Of a DNA stretch of 5,925 bases, positions 5,642 to 5,925 are shown piece after piece. Origin of the DNA: Proteobacteria bacterium UBA6522 (GTDB lineage Bacteria > Pseudomonadota > Gammaproteobacteria > Steroidobacterales > Rariloculaceae); NCBI GenBank assembly GCA_002434915.1, contig DJLG01000108.1, positions 1 through 5,925 of the forward strand. Reading direction: 5' to 3'. The notes under the pieces are model-generated. The model was given only the letters and a program-made list of their open reading frames with translations, did not search any database and was not told the origin of the DNA. The position numbers were made by a program, and so were the translations under genes. Every line of letters starts with the position of its first letter. The stretch's first letter is position 1.

Positions 5642-5925
5642 ATGAAAATAAAAATAAAACTTAATATGAAACATTTACTTGTTGGCTTAACAGGTTTTTT
5701 ATTGGTAACCCCATTAATTATTATTGATGCCCAAGCACAAACAGACCCTAGTTTTCATTATGACCCTGTTTGGCCAAAGCCATTACCAAATCTTTGGAAA
5801 ATGGGAGGAGTGACAGGTCTTGCTGTAGATAGTAATGATGATATTTGGGTTTATAACCGGCCCAATGATGCAAGGGCGGTTGAACTTCGAGCTGAACCGA
5901 CACCGTCTATAGCTGCTTGTTGTGT
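5642..5925 (+). CDS. Exported NHL-repeat / beta-propeller protein, N-terminal part (partial)
   Basis: The first 94 codons of a protein that continues past the window end. It opens with a signal peptide: basic MKIKIKLNMKH, a hydrophobic segment about 12-28, and likely cleavage at DAQA|QTDP after residue 32. The mature start FHYDPVWPKPLPNLWKMG (38-55) leads into VTGLAVDSNDDIWVYNRP (57-74), a recognisable NHL repeat of the six-bladed propeller type. This opening resembles NHL proteins often annotated as related to peptidyl-alpha-hydroxyglycine amidating lyase, but that name reflects fold similarity and does not establish activity. A Cys-Cys pair occurs at 93-94, just before the cut. It follows the second cytochrome gene by 53 bases in the same direction and is probably in the same operon, acting in the periplasm or envelope. 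Whether it binds metal, cofactor or polymer cannot be decided from the visible part. Confidence 0.8.
   Translation, partial: MKIKIKLNMKHLLVGLTGFLLVTPLIIIDAQAQTDPSFHYDPVWPKPLPNLWKMGGVTGLAVDSNDDIWVYNRPNDARAVELRAEPTPSIAACC

Overview
The window reads as bacterial DNA of moderate, slightly AT-rich composition. It has Sec-type signal peptides, c-type cytochromes with CXXCH haem sites, and ATG, GTG and TTG starts, mostly with recognisable Shine-Dalgarno sites. This fits a Gram-negative heterotroph with a periplasm, probably a proteobacterium or similar environmental lineage. Taxonomy is inferred from protein style only and is not secure.

Layout: two transcription units diverge from a roughly 208-base intergenic region (1427-1634). 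Leftward (minus strand) lie a 334-residue MDR-superfamily quinone-oxidoreductase-like dehydrogenase without zinc ligands (422-1426), then, after 70 bases, the N-terminal 117 codons of an AMP-forming acyl-CoA synthetase/ligase (1-351, running off the window). Both are predicted cytoplasmic enzymes, perhaps of acyl or carbonyl metabolism.

Rightward (plus strand) lie four closely spaced genes with gaps of about 50 bases: a secreted M20-family (AbgB-like) amidohydrolase (1635-3233); two tandem paralogous dihaem cytochromes c (3282-4352, GTG start; 4410-5588, TTG start); and the start of an exported NHL/six-bladed beta-propeller protein (5642 to the window end). All four products carry predicted export signals, so the cluster looks like a periplasmic or envelope-associated operon. 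It combines an amide hydrolase, an electron-transfer pair and a beta-propeller protein whose activity cannot be read from the visible part. No catalytic redox enzyme that would reduce the cytochromes is visible; it may lie downstream, or be the propeller protein itself.

Points most worth a second look: the amidohydrolase has Glu where M20D enzymes usually have the metal-binding Cys; a G7 tract sits at its start codon, with an upstream mini-ORF overlapping that start as ATGA; and the tandem cytochromes are strongly conserved at the second haem but differ at the N-terminus. No RNA gene, mobile element, CRISPR array or convincing intrinsic terminator was seen.
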